From: Thermoplasmata archaeon
Lineage (GTDB): Archaea; Thermoplasmatota; Thermoplasmata; Lutacidiplasmatales; UBA184
Direction: 5' to 3'
DNA length: 64,000 bases
NCBI GenBank assembly: GCA_021819135.1
Contig: JAKASE010000002.1
Location: 91,053 to 155,052, forward strand
Position 1 is the stretch's first letter. Each line of letters starts with the position of its first letter. Below, one piece after another: positions 8,294 to 16,218 of this stretch. The translations under genes were made by a program, and so were the position numbers. The notes below the pieces were generated by a model, which was not told the DNA's origin, did no database searches, and saw only the letters and a program-made list of their open reading frames with translations.

Positions 8294-9184
8294 TCACGCG
8301 CCGAGCGCCGGGCCGATCGGCAGGAAGACCGCGAGGAGCACCCCCGCGAGGTAGAGCGCGGCCATCGCGAAGTGGCGCTCAAAGGGGGGACGCGCGAGGG
8401 TCGGAGCGCGGGCGAGGGCCCGGTCCGTGAGCGCCGCGAGCCCGGCCATCGCGAGGAGCGCGACGAAGTACGCCGGGGTAAGGCCGAGGGCGAGTCCGAA
8501 CCCCGCGAGGAGCGCGAGCGCGATCGCGTGGAGCACCGGGACGAATCGCACCGAGCTCCGGACCCCGAAGCGCACCGGGACCGAGAACAGTCCGAGCGCC
8601 CGGTCGCTCTCGACGTCCCCGAGGCTGTGGATCGTCTCGAACGCCGTACCCCAGGCGAGGAGGCCGAACACCGCGTAGAGGACCGCGGCCGGCAGGGTCC
8701 CGGTGACGGCGATGTAGACCGCCGCCGGCGTGATCGCCTGGACGAGCCCGAGGAAGGCCGTCGTGAACGTCGTGACCCGCTTCGTGTAGCTGTAGCCGAG
8801 GACGAGGGCGAGCGCGACCGGGGCGAGGAGGAAGGCGAGCGGATTGAGCAGATAGGCGGCGATGACGAGGAGGGCCGCGTTCGCCCCCGTGAAGCCGAGG
8901 GCGAACGCGGGCGAGGTCCGCCCCGCGACCAGCGCGCGGTCGCGGGTACGAGGGTTCGCCGCGTCGAGGTAGCGGTCGGCCCACCGGTTGAAGCTGTGGC
9001 CCGCGTTCCGGGCCGCGACGAACGCGACCACGATCCACAGGATCGTAAGGGGGGCCGGGACGCCCCGGGCGGCGAGGAACAGGAAGGCGAGGGCGAACGC
9101 GAGGTTGAGACCGAGGGTCTGGATCTCGAGGAACCGGCCGAGCTCGCCCAACGGTCCGCGGCGGGGAGCGACGCCGGCGTTCAC
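8294..9184 (-). CDS. ubiA: UbiA-family prenyltransferase (quinone biosynthesis)
   Basis: A 296-residue integral membrane protein with about eight or nine helices. The first Asp-rich motif reads NRWADRYLDAANPRTRDR (N-x3-D-x3-D) and the second is HSLGDVESDRA, both typical of UbiA enzymes that attach a polyprenyl chain to an aromatic acid. The GTG start (9184) overlaps the ubiD stop as GTGA, so the two are translationally coupled. Together with UbiD here and UbiE at 31.7 kb it supports menaquinone-type quinone synthesis. The exact aromatic substrate cannot be read from sequence. Confidence 0.88.
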   Translation of the reverse strand: MNAGVAPRRGPLGELGRFLEIQTLGLNLAFALAFLFLAARGVPAPLTILWIVVAFVAARNAGHSFNRWADRYLDAANPRTRDRALVAGRTSPAFALGFTGANAALLVIAAYLLNPLAFLLAPVALALVLGYSYTKRVTTFTTAFLGLVQAITPAAVYIAVTGTLPAAVLYAVFGLLAWGTAFETIHSLGDVESDRALGLFSVPVRFGVRSSVRFVPVLHAIALALLAGFGLALGLTPAYFVALLAMAGLAALTDRALARAPTLARPPFERHFAMAALYLAGVLLAVFLPIGPALGA

Positions 9185-10662
9185 GAGCCGGTGCGTGCGA
9201 AGAGGCGTGCGAGGACCGGGTCCTCGCGGAGGAGGCGCTCGGCCTGCTCGGCGGCCGCCGGGTCGGAGCGGATCTCCTCGGGCCACGCCCGGGGGAAACC
9301 GTCCTCCGGCCGCTTGCGGGTCGCATCGATCCCGACCTTCGTGCCGAGGTTCGGGACCGGGTTCGAGATCGACAGCTGGTCGACCGGGCCATGGGAGATC
9401 TCGAAGTCCCGGCCCGGGTCGGCCTGCAGTCCGACGCGGTAGAGGACCTCGGAGAGGTCGTGGACATTGACGTCGTCGTCGACGACGACCAGGTAGCGCA
9501 CGAACATCATCTGGCCGAGCCCCCAGAGGGCGTGCATCACCTTGCGCGGCAGTTCCGGATAGGTCTTCTTGACCGAGACCACCGCGACGTTGATGAAGAG
9601 GCCCTCGAGCGGGAGGTCCATGTCCACGATCTCGGGGAGCACGAGGCGGATCACGGGCAGGAAGACCCGCTCGACGGCCTTGCCGAGCACGGCGTCCTCG
9701 GTCGGGGGCTTGCCCGTCACGGTCGTGAGATAGACCGGGCGGGCGCGGTGGGTCACGCGCGTCACATGGAAGACCGGGAACTCCTCGGGCGCCGAGTAGT
9801 AGCCGGTGTGGTCGCCGAACGGCCCTTCGACCCGGCGCTCGGTCGGGTCGACGTAGCCCTCGAGGACGATCTCCGCCTGCGCGGGGATCTCGAGGTCGAC
9901 CGACCGCGCGGGGACGAGCTCGACCGGCTCGGAACGCAGGAAGCCGGCGAAGACGAAGTTCGAGACCCCCTCGGGCACGGGGGCGAGGCCGGAGAAGACC
10001 GTGGCGGGGTCCGCGCCGATGACGGCGGCGACCGGCATCTTCTCGCCGCGGGCGGCCCACTTGCGATAGTTGTTCGCCCCGACGCGGTGGACCTGGAAGT
10101 GCATCCCGAGGGTGTCGCGGCCGTACTGCTGGAGCCGGTAGATCCCGGTGTGGGGCTCGCCGGTCTCGGGGTCCTTCGTGATCACGACCGGGAACGTCAC
10201 CGTGCGGCCCGCGTCGTGGGGCCAGCACTTCAGGATCGGGAGCCGGTCGAGGTCCACCGTGCTCTCCTCGACCTCCTGGCACGGGCCCGAACGGACCCGC
10301 TTCGGGGCCAGCGAGCGCAGGGTCGAGAGGGTCTCGATCGTCCCGGGGAGGTCCCGCACCGCGCCGAGGATCCCGGCGGGAGGCCGGAGCTTCACGAGCG
10401 CGCCGATCCGTTCGGCGACCTCGTCGACCGTCGATACGCCGAGCCCGAGCGCGATCCGGCGCGGCGAGCCGAACAGGTTCGTCACGACCGGCATCGTCGC
10501 GCCGGGGACGTTCTCGAAGAGAAGGGCGGGCCCATCGCGACGGAGCACCCGCTGGGTCACCTCGGTGATCGCGAGGTCGCGGGAGACCGGGGCGCGCACG
10601 CGGACCAGGTCCCCCCGCGACTCGAGGGACTCGAGGAACTCCCCCAGGGACCGGAACGTCAC
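9181..10662 (-). CDS. ubiD: UbiD-family decarboxylase
   Basis: A 493-residue prenyl-FMN-dependent decarboxylase. Recognisable stretches are FRSLGEFLESLESRGDLVRV at the N-terminus, the region around ALLFENVPG, EGPFGDHTGYYS (metal/prFMN site) and the VDDDVNVHDLSEV acidic segment near residue 430. UbiD removes the carboxylate from the prenylated or unprenylated aromatic ring in quinone synthesis; its cofactor needs a UbiX partner not seen here. I chose GTG 10662 rather than TTG 10674 because the protein then begins MTFRSLGEF, the family pattern, and a TATA-like TCTAAATAACC lies about 25 bp upstream. Coupled to ubiA by a 4-bp overlap. Confidence 0.9.
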   Translation of the reverse strand: MTFRSLGEFLESLESRGDLVRVRAPVSRDLAITEVTQRVLRRDGPALLFENVPGATMPVVTNLFGSPRRIALGLGVSTVDEVAERIGALVKLRPPAGILGAVRDLPGTIETLSTLRSLAPKRVRSGPCQEVEESTVDLDRLPILKCWPHDAGRTVTFPVVITKDPETGEPHTGIYRLQQYGRDTLGMHFQVHRVGANNYRKWAARGEKMPVAAVIGADPATVFSGLAPVPEGVSNFVFAGFLRSEPVELVPARSVDLEIPAQAEIVLEGYVDPTERRVEGPFGDHTGYYSAPEEFPVFHVTRVTHRARPVYLTTVTGKPPTEDAVLGKAVERVFLPVIRLVLPEIVDMDLPLEGLFINVAVVSVKKTYPELPRKVMHALWGLGQMMFVRYLVVVDDDVNVHDLSEVLYRVGLQADPGRDFEISHGPVDQLSISNPVPNLGTKVGIDATRKRPEDGFPRAWPEEIRSDPAAAEQAERLLREDPVLARLFARTGS

Positions 10663-10681
10663 GGGCCGAGCCAACCCCGCA

Positions 10682-10723
10682 GGTTATTTAGACCGCCCGG
10701 CCCGCGCCAAGGTTCATATCGGA
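10682..10723. promoter_or_regulatory. divergent promoters for ubiD and the Bat-type regulator
   Basis: The 83-bp divergent gap holds two AT-rich boxes in otherwise GC-rich DNA. On the minus strand TCTAAATAACC (10682-10692) sits about 25 bp before the ubiD GTG; on the plus strand GGTTCATATC (about 10712-10721) sits about 30 bp before the ATG at 10746. The spacing fits archaeal TATA elements and leaderless transcripts. The Bat-type regulator could therefore control ubiD-ubiA, which is inference from position. Confidence 0.55.
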
Positions 10724-10745
10724 ACCCGGGTTCCGCGTCCGCGGC

Positions 10746-11483
10746 ATGCAGTCGGTCACCCTCGAGTTCCGCACCGAGGACCTCGCCCTCCTCGGTGTGA
10801 TCCCGCCCGGCCTCTTCGACAAGTACGAGGAGGTCGAGCTGCTCGAGACCCTCCGCCTCGAGGAGGGCTGGCGTCTCCAGCTCCTGCGCGTGCGCCGGCG
10901 CGGGGTGCTCAAGACCGCGGCGGAGCTCGAGCGGGAGTCCCGGCGCATCCGGGCGCTCTATGGGTTCGAGAGCTTCGAGCTGGTCGAGCGTCGGCCCCGG
11001 ACGCGGGACTACGTCCTGCTCGTCCGGCAGCGCAATCCCGAGCGGCTCCAGCGCTGGCTCTCCCTCGCGGGGGGCGAGATCTCCCCCACCGCGCCGTTCC
11101 GTCTCACGCCCGAGAAGGTCGTGGCGTCGTTCCTCGGGGAAGAGCGGGCGCTTCGCCGGGTGCTGAAGCGCCTCGACCGGGAGGAGTTCCCGTACCGGGT
11201 GCTGCGGGCCTCGGGGCGACCCCAGATCCCCGAGGAGGTGTCGGCGGGCCTCACGCCGCTCCAGACCCAGCTCATCGCGCGGGCCTGGGTCCTCGGCTAC
11301 TACGCCGTTCCCCGACGCATCACCCTGACCCGTCTCGCCCGACAATCCGGCCGGAGCGCGCCGGCGTACGGCAAGGTCCTCCGGCGCGCCGAGGGGCGGC
11401 TGGTGGCCCGCTGGCTCGTGGCGGAGGGGGGCGTCCCGGGCTCCGAGGAAGGGGCGACCGAGGAGACCTCCCACGAACCGTAA
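10746..11483 (+). CDS. Bat-type HTH_10 transcriptional regulator
   Basis: A 245-residue protein of the bacterioopsin-activator family. The C-terminal ~55 residues form the HTH_10 domain (LTPLQTQLIARAWVLGYYAVPRRITLTRLARQSGRSAPAYGKVLRRAE), with the typical LT-x2-Q start and Y-x-PR motif. The N-terminal ~170 residues are the αβ sensory part seen in short Bat-like proteins. Such regulators control redox or light-related genes in euryarchaea. It is divergent from ubiD and 24 bp upstream of dut, so it may be cotranscribed with dut and may regulate quinone synthesis. Confidence 0.85.
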   Translation: MQSVTLEFRTEDLALLGVIPPGLFDKYEEVELLETLRLEEGWRLQLLRVRRRGVLKTAAELERESRRIRALYGFESFELVERRPRTRDYVLLVRQRNPERLQRWLSLAGGEISPTAPFRLTPEKVVASFLGEERALRRVLKRLDREEFPYRVLRASGRPQIPEEVSAGLTPLQTQLIARAWVLGYYAVPRRITLTRLARQSGRSAPAYGKVLRRAEGRLVARWLVAEGGVPGSEEGATEETSHEP

Positions 11484-11507
11484 AGAGCGACCGGGATTCG
11501 GAGCGCC

Positions 11508-11951
11508 GTGGTCCGACGCGTCCCGGCCGTGATCGTGGAGCGGGTGGCCGGGGCCCCCGAGGTCCCCCTGCCCGCGCGCGCGACCCGGGGGTCTGCGTGC
11601 TTCGACCTCGCCGCCGCGGAGGCGGTCACGCTCGAGCGCGGGAAGGTCACGCTCGTGCGGACCGGCCTACGGATGCGCTCGCCGCCCGGCACGTTCCTCG
11701 AGGTCCGGCCGAGGAGCGGGCTCAGTACGCGCGGGGTGCTGATGGTCAACGCGCCGGGGACGATCGACCGCGACTACTCCGGCGAGGTGAAGGTGCCGCT
11801 CACGTTCCTGTTCGACGGGCAGTATGCGATCGCGGTCGGCGACCGCATCGGCCAGGTGCGCGTCGTCGACGACCGACCGACCGCTTTCGCCCCGGGTCGG
11901 GTCGAGCCGCACCGGTCCCGGAACGGCGGGTTCGGCAGTACCGGCCGCTAG
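11508..11951 (+). CDS. dut: dUTP diphosphatase (trimeric dUTPase)
   Basis: A 147-residue protein with all five dUTPase motifs in order: GSACFDLAA (I), RPRSGLS (II), GTIDRDYSGEVKV (III), GDRIGQV (IV) and RNGGFGSTGR (V, the flexible Gly-rich arm). It hydrolyses dUTP to dUMP and pyrophosphate, keeping uracil out of DNA. The start is GTG 11508. Its stop codon shares the tetranucleotide CTAG (11948-11951) with the stop of the convergent helicase gene. Confidence 0.95.
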   Translation: MVRRVPAVIVERVAGAPEVPLPARATRGSACFDLAAAEAVTLERGKVTLVRTGLRMRSPPGTFLEVRPRSGLSTRGVLMVNAPGTIDRDYSGEVKVPLTFLFDGQYAIAVGDRIGQVRVVDDRPTAFAPGRVEPHRSRNGGFGSTGR

Positions 11952-13552
11952 GGGAACTCGGTCAGGATCCGCTGGACACGCCGCGGCTCGGGCGGCGGGG
12001 GAGCGCCGCCCCGCGCGGCCTCCTCCTGCACCCGTTCGAGCATGTCGTGCATCCGCCGCTCCCGCGCGAACGCCGCCCGGTGGAGCCCCACGTCCCGGGT
12101 CCCCTCGGCGACCAGGACGACCGCACGACCCGTGCGGACGCGCCCGGTCCGCCCGCGCCGCTGGATCGTGCGGATGACGTCGGGGATCGGCTCGTAGAAG
12201 ACGACGAGGTCGGTGGAGGGGATGTCGAGCCCCTCCTCGGCCACCGACGTCGCGACCAGGCAGTTCACCGCACCGGCTCGGAACCGATCGAGCGTCGCGA
12301 CCTGGTCCTTCTGCGAGAGCCCGATATCGGACCCGTGCGTGGCTTGGCCGACGAACCGGGCGGGGCGGACCGCCGGGTCGGCGAGCCGCTCAAGCTCGCC
12401 GACCAGCCGGTCTACGGTGTCCCGGTACTGGGTGAAGACGATCACGCGGGCGGTCGACTGGCGCGCGAGTTCCCCGCGCACGATGCGCACCGCCGTGGCG
12501 ACCTTCGGGTGCTCGAGCGTGAGCCGCCCGAGCTCTCCCCGCGCCGCGCGCACGTCCGGGTCGTCGAGGAACGCCCGCAGCGCGGGGGTCCATCGACGGC
12601 CACCGGTCGGTTCCTGACGCGCGAAGTACTCGCGCAGCGAGTCGACGCCCTGACTCTCGATCAGCTCGAGCGCGTGCAGCCCCTTCATCGCGGCCGCCTG
12701 GGCGGTCACGGCCTTCCAGACGATCCCGGCCGCGCCGCCACCGCTTCCTCGCTCCACCTCGATCTGGTGGTGGAGACGCGCGCCGAGGTCGAGGAGGGCC
12801 CGTCGGTTCGGCTCCCCGCCCGGCAGGAGGTCGAGCTGACGCAGGACCTCGGCCTGGCGTTGCACGGCGGTCCGAAGGTGGATCGCGAGGCGCTGGACCT
12901 CGGGCGGCACCGGCACCTCGACCGTCTCGAGGCCGACGCCGTGGACGTACGGCAGGACGTCCGGGCTCTGGTCGGTGCGGTACTCGAACCGTTCGATCCC
13001 GAGGTTCGCCCAGACCTCGCGGATGCGGCCGAGGGACCCGCCGGGGGAGGCCGTCATCGCAAGGACCCGCGCGTTCGGTCCGGCCCGGTTCGCCTTCGCG
13101 ATCGCGACGTAGGGGTAGTCCCCGACCGACCGATGGGCCTCGTCGAAGACGAGGAGGGAGAACGTCGCGAGGGGGAACTCGCCGGCCTCGAGGTCGTTCG
13201 ACACCACCTGGGGGGTCGCCACGACGACCTGCGGAGGATGCAGCAGGGCCGCCCGACGGTCGGGAGGGATCGCCCCGGTGAGCGTCAGCGGCGTCGGAGC
13301 GAAGAGGGTGCGCTCGACGTCCCGTCCGTGCTGGACCACGAGCGGGCGCGTCGGAGCGAGGAACAGGACCGACTCGGTGGGTCGCTTAAGGAGGAACTCG
13401 GCGACCGTTCGGAGCGCGATCGCGGTCTTGCCGAGCCCGGTCGGCAGGACGGCGAGGGTGTTGTGCGCGACGGCGGTCTCCGCGATCCGGGCCTGGTAGA
13501 GCCGGTCCTCGAGCGTACCGGGGCGCACCCTGGGGTGCTCGACGGTTCCCAT
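11948..13552 (-). CDS. Hef-like superfamily 2 helicase without nuclease domain
   Basis: A 534-residue SF2 helicase of the Hef/FANCM/MPH1 group. Visible motifs: Walker A PTGLGKTA, Ia APTRPLV, motif II VFDEAHRS, motif III MTASPG, motif V ATSVAEEGLDIP and motif VI QRRGRTGR. A helical insertion between the two RecA domains (residues ~200-330) matches Hef. Hef acts on stalled forks and branched DNA. The XPF-type nuclease and HhH domains of full-length Hef are missing: the protein ends ~40 residues after domain 2. Helicase-only forms are a plausible natural variant; the nuclease may be encoded elsewhere. Confidence 0.88.
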   Translation of the reverse strand: MGTVEHPRVRPGTLEDRLYQARIAETAVAHNTLAVLPTGLGKTAIALRTVAEFLLKRPTESVLFLAPTRPLVVQHGRDVERTLFAPTPLTLTGAIPPDRRAALLHPPQVVVATPQVVSNDLEAGEFPLATFSLLVFDEAHRSVGDYPYVAIAKANRAGPNARVLAMTASPGGSLGRIREVWANLGIERFEYRTDQSPDVLPYVHGVGLETVEVPVPPEVQRLAIHLRTAVQRQAEVLRQLDLLPGGEPNRRALLDLGARLHHQIEVERGSGGGAAGIVWKAVTAQAAAMKGLHALELIESQGVDSLREYFARQEPTGGRRWTPALRAFLDDPDVRAARGELGRLTLEHPKVATAVRIVRGELARQSTARVIVFTQYRDTVDRLVGELERLADPAVRPARFVGQATHGSDIGLSQKDQVATLDRFRAGAVNCLVATSVAEEGLDIPSTDLVVFYEPIPDVIRTIQRRGRTGRVRTGRAVVLVAEGTRDVGLHRAAFARERRMHDMLERVQEEAARGGAPPPPEPRRVQRILTEFP

Positions 13553-13612
13553 CCTCGGCCCTCGCCCCCGCGCAGAGGGCAGTCCTTAATGATAAGGGGT
13601 CTACCGCGGGCG

Positions 13613-14755
13613 ATGCTCCCGGAGTGGGTCGTCGGGGTCCTCCTCGTGGGCGCGGTCGTCGCCCTCCTCTACCAGGGGCTTGCCCTATGGCTCGCGGCGG
13701 AGATGCCCCGGCTCGACCCGGAAGCGCCCGGCACCCCCGGCGGGGCGCCCCCCCGCGTGAGCGTCGTCATCGCCGCGCGGGACGAGGAGGATGAGCTTCC
13801 GGCGACCCTCGACGGGCTCCTCGCCCAGGACTATCCGAACCTCGAGATCGTCGTGGTCGAGGACGGCTCGGTCGACGGGACCCGGTCCGTGATCGACGCC
13901 CGGGCCCCGCGGGTACGACGGATCGAGGCGCCCCCTCTCCCGCCGGGCTGGGTCGGCAAGAACTGGGCCTGCTGGACGGGCGCCCGGGCGACCTCGGGCG
14001 AGCGGCTCCTGTTCCTTGACGCGGACGTCCGCCTCGACCCGGCGTCGGTCCGCACCACGCTCGACTGGTCGGTCCGGGAAGGGGCGGACCTCGCGACGGT
14101 CGCGCCCCGGGTCGAGATGCGGGGGTTCTGGGAGCGGGTCGTGCTGCCGTTCTACATCCAGACGGTCCTCACGTACTTCCGGGCGCCGCACGTCAACCGC
14201 GACCGCTCGAAGACGGCAATGGCGAACGGACAGTTCTGGCTGGTGCCCCGGTCGACGTACGACGTCCTCGGCGGGCACGAGGCCGTGCGCTCCCTCGTCC
14301 TCGAGGACGTCGCGATCGCGCGGCGGTTCCGTGCGGCCGGCCGCCGCCTCCGGATCGCTTGGGGCCCTGCGATGGCGGTGACCCGGATGTACCGAGACCG
14401 GCACGAGATGTTCGAGGGGCTGCTCAAGAACGTGCACGGGCAGGAGTACTCGGCGCTCCGCCTGGTCGCGTTCCTCTTCGGGCTCGTCGGCCTGTTCTGG
14501 CTGCCGCTCGGCCTGCTTCCCCTCGGCCTGGTCGTCGGGAGCCCGCTCCTCACCGGTGTCGGGGCCTTCCTCTACGTCGCCCTGTTCGGGAAGCACGTCG
14601 TCTTCTCCCGCTCGGTCGGCGCTCCCGCCGCCTACGGCCTCCTCTACCCCGTCGCGGTCGGGTTCTATGTGGTCCTCGTCGCGACCTCGCTGGTCCGAGG
14701 TCTCCGACGTCGGCCGGTCGTCTGGAAGGGCAGGTCGTACTCCGTGCGCGGGTAG
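13613..14755 (+). CDS. family 2 glycosyltransferase, membrane-anchored
   Basis: A 380-residue GT-A glycosyltransferase. An N-terminal helix (residues ~5-27) precedes the catalytic domain (VSVVIAARDEEDELPATLDGLL, the D-x-D-like LFLDADVRL, and EDVAIARRFRAAGR as the ED motif). Two or three hydrophobic helices lie at residues ~285-365. It resembles HpnB/CrtQ-like enzymes that act on lipid or carotenoid acceptors; the acceptor is unknown. I chose ATG 13613 because a TATA-like CCTTAATGAT lies about 25 bp upstream; ATG 13589 is an alternative that would overlap that box. Divergent from the helicase gene. Confidence 0.82.
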   Translation: MLPEWVVGVLLVGAVVALLYQGLALWLAAEMPRLDPEAPGTPGGAPPRVSVVIAARDEEDELPATLDGLLAQDYPNLEIVVVEDGSVDGTRSVIDARAPRVRRIEAPPLPPGWVGKNWACWTGARATSGERLLFLDADVRLDPASVRTTLDWSVREGADLATVAPRVEMRGFWERVVLPFYIQTVLTYFRAPHVNRDRSKTAMANGQFWLVPRSTYDVLGGHEAVRSLVLEDVAIARRFRAAGRRLRIAWGPAMAVTRMYRDRHEMFEGLLKNVHGQEYSALRLVAFLFGLVGLFWLPLGLLPLGLVVGSPLLTGVGAFLYVALFGKHVVFSRSVGAPAAYGLLYPVAVGFYVVLVATSLVRGLRRRPVVWKGRSYSVRG

Positions 14756-15054
14756 CACCGCCCACCGATCCGGGCCGCGGGTCCGCGAACCGGTGCGAGG
14801 GCCGGGTCGTGGGTTCCTCCGGCGGGCGGTTCGGGCGTCGGCCGATCCGGGCGGGTACCCTGTCGAGCTCCGGGGTCCCTTCCGCGATCCGGATTCCTCG
14901 CCGGTTCGACGCGTCTCCGTAAGCAAGAGTGGCCCGCCCGGATACACGAGCAATGGGTGGGACGCACCCGTTCGGGCCTCCGGGCGCGGCTCACGCGCGG
15001 AGCCCCCTGGCGACCCCGGCCCCCGGGGCAGAACCCGATTAGTAACCGGAGGCG
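14756..15054. other. intergenic stretch, no gene recognised
   Basis: About 300 bp between the glycosyltransferase and the next gene. I see no credible coding sequence or RNA. The last 30 bp carry the control region of the downstream gene: an ATTAGTAA patch near 15038-15045 and a Shine-Dalgarno GGAGG at 15048-15052. Confidence 0.4.
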
Positions 15055-15585
15055 ATGCCGCGATCCGTGTACGGATCCCGCCCCGTGCCTCGGTCGGCTG
15101 AGAGCGCGAAGATCCTGATCCTGATCGGGCTGGTCCTTCAGGCGATCGAGGTCGGCGTCCTCGTCGTCGTCGGGCTGCTCCTCTTCCTCGTTCCGTTCTT
15201 CGGAATCGTCGTCGGGATCCTCATCGCCTTCGGGGTGGTCTGGATCGTGCTCGTGTACCTCTTCTCCTACCGTCGGGTCGTGGAGGGGGATTATACCGGG
15301 GCGAGGGGCCCCACGCTCGTCTTCGGGATCCTTTCCCTGCTCACTCTCAACCTGATCTCGGGGATCCTCTACCTGGTTGGCTACGCCGAGCTCGGCACGG
15401 CGGAGCAGGAGATGGGAAGGTCCATTCCGGCACCGCCGGGGTACCCCGCGACCTGGTCTCCCGCGGCCCCCCTGGCCGCTTCGGCGCCGAGTCCGCAGGG
15501 CCCCGTCCGCTACTGCCCGCGCTGCGGCCGACCGAACGCGGCGGGAAGCCGGTTCTGTCCGTCATGCGGCGCCCCCCAACCGTAG
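15055..15585 (+). CDS. membrane protein with C-terminal zinc ribbon
   Basis: A 176-residue protein with three or four hydrophobic helices (residues ~18-40, 42-68, 80-103) and a Pro/Ala linker leading to a C-terminal zinc ribbon (YCPRCGRPNAAGSRFCPSCGAPQP, two C-x2-C pairs). This architecture is common in archaea, function generally unknown. A Shine-Dalgarno GGAGG stands 3 nt before the ATG at 15055, unlike the mostly leaderless neighbours. No operon partner. Confidence 0.7.
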   Translation: MPRSVYGSRPVPRSAESAKILILIGLVLQAIEVGVLVVVGLLLFLVPFFGIVVGILIAFGVVWIVLVYLFSYRRVVEGDYTGARGPTLVFGILSLLTLNLISGILYLVGYAELGTAEQEMGRSIPAPPGYPATWSPAAPLAASAPSPQGPVRYCPRCGRPNAAGSRFCPSCGAPQP

Positions 15586-15642
15586 GTGGGTCCGCCAGTA
15601 CGGCCCGCGCCGGAACTGGCGGGCGCGTGCCGCGCCGACACA

Positions 15643-16104
15643 TCACTTCGGGCTCGTGCCTCGCATCCAGGGGGTGTGGGTGACGCCGAGCAGGAGACCC
15701 TCGGGGCTGAGGAACCGGGTCACTGTCTGGCCCCACGGCTCCCGACGGGCGGCGACGAGCAGCCGGTAGCCGCGGCGTGTGAGCTCCTCGGTCGCCGAGG
15801 TCACGTCCTCGACGTCGAACTCGAGCCAGGCCTGCGGGACGGGAACGTCGGGCGGCCACCGGTCGGTGCCGAAGCAGGACTCCGCGGCCTGGGAGAGCGG
15901 CCACAGGGCGAACGCCTTCGCGCCCTCCAGCGCCTCCGTGTGGTGGTACCCGCCGTCCGCGACCTCGAACGGGATCCCGAGCACATCGCAGTAGAGGTTC
16001 CGGCTCGCCCCGGGGTCCCCGACGACCGGTCCGAAGCCGGCCACGAACAGCACGCGGATGGGCTCGTTCGTCCGTGTCTTCTGGCTCCGTTGCGAGCGCG
16101 GCAT
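15643..16104 (-). CDS. VOC/glyoxalase-fold protein
   Basis: A 153-residue protein of the vicinal-oxygen-chelate superfamily. The two βαβββ halves can be traced from FVAGFGPVVGDPGASRNLYCDVLGIPFEV to QAWLEFDVEDVTSATEELTRRGYRLL and the final FLSPEGLLLGVTHTP. The conserved metal ligands of glyoxalase I are only partly obvious (a Glu in the last strand), so it may be a dioxygenase-like, resistance-like or non-catalytic member. It is convergent with the upstream membrane protein and divergent from the aldehyde dehydrogenase. Confidence 0.75.
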   Translation of the reverse strand: MPRSQRSQKTRTNEPIRVLFVAGFGPVVGDPGASRNLYCDVLGIPFEVADGGYHHTEALEGAKAFALWPLSQAAESCFGTDRWPPDVPVPQAWLEFDVEDVTSATEELTRRGYRLLVAARREPWGQTVTRFLSPEGLLLGVTHTPWMRGTSPK

Positions 16105-16218
16105 GGCAGGTACTGGCGAGCCCGTTCCGGATACATGAGGGGAGACGAGAGGTCGAGAAACGGCCGCTCGGGGCCTCGCGAACCGCTATGAGGCCCGGTA
16201 CCGGTGGGCGGGAGGACC

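Noticed and set aside
10148..14755. A 1535-codon open frame on the plus strand spanning ubiD, the regulator, dut and the helicase
   Set aside because: Only its last 380 codons encode a recognisable protein (the glycosyltransferase). The rest is Arg/Gly/Pro-rich sequence antisense or out of frame to well-supported genes, caused by high GC.
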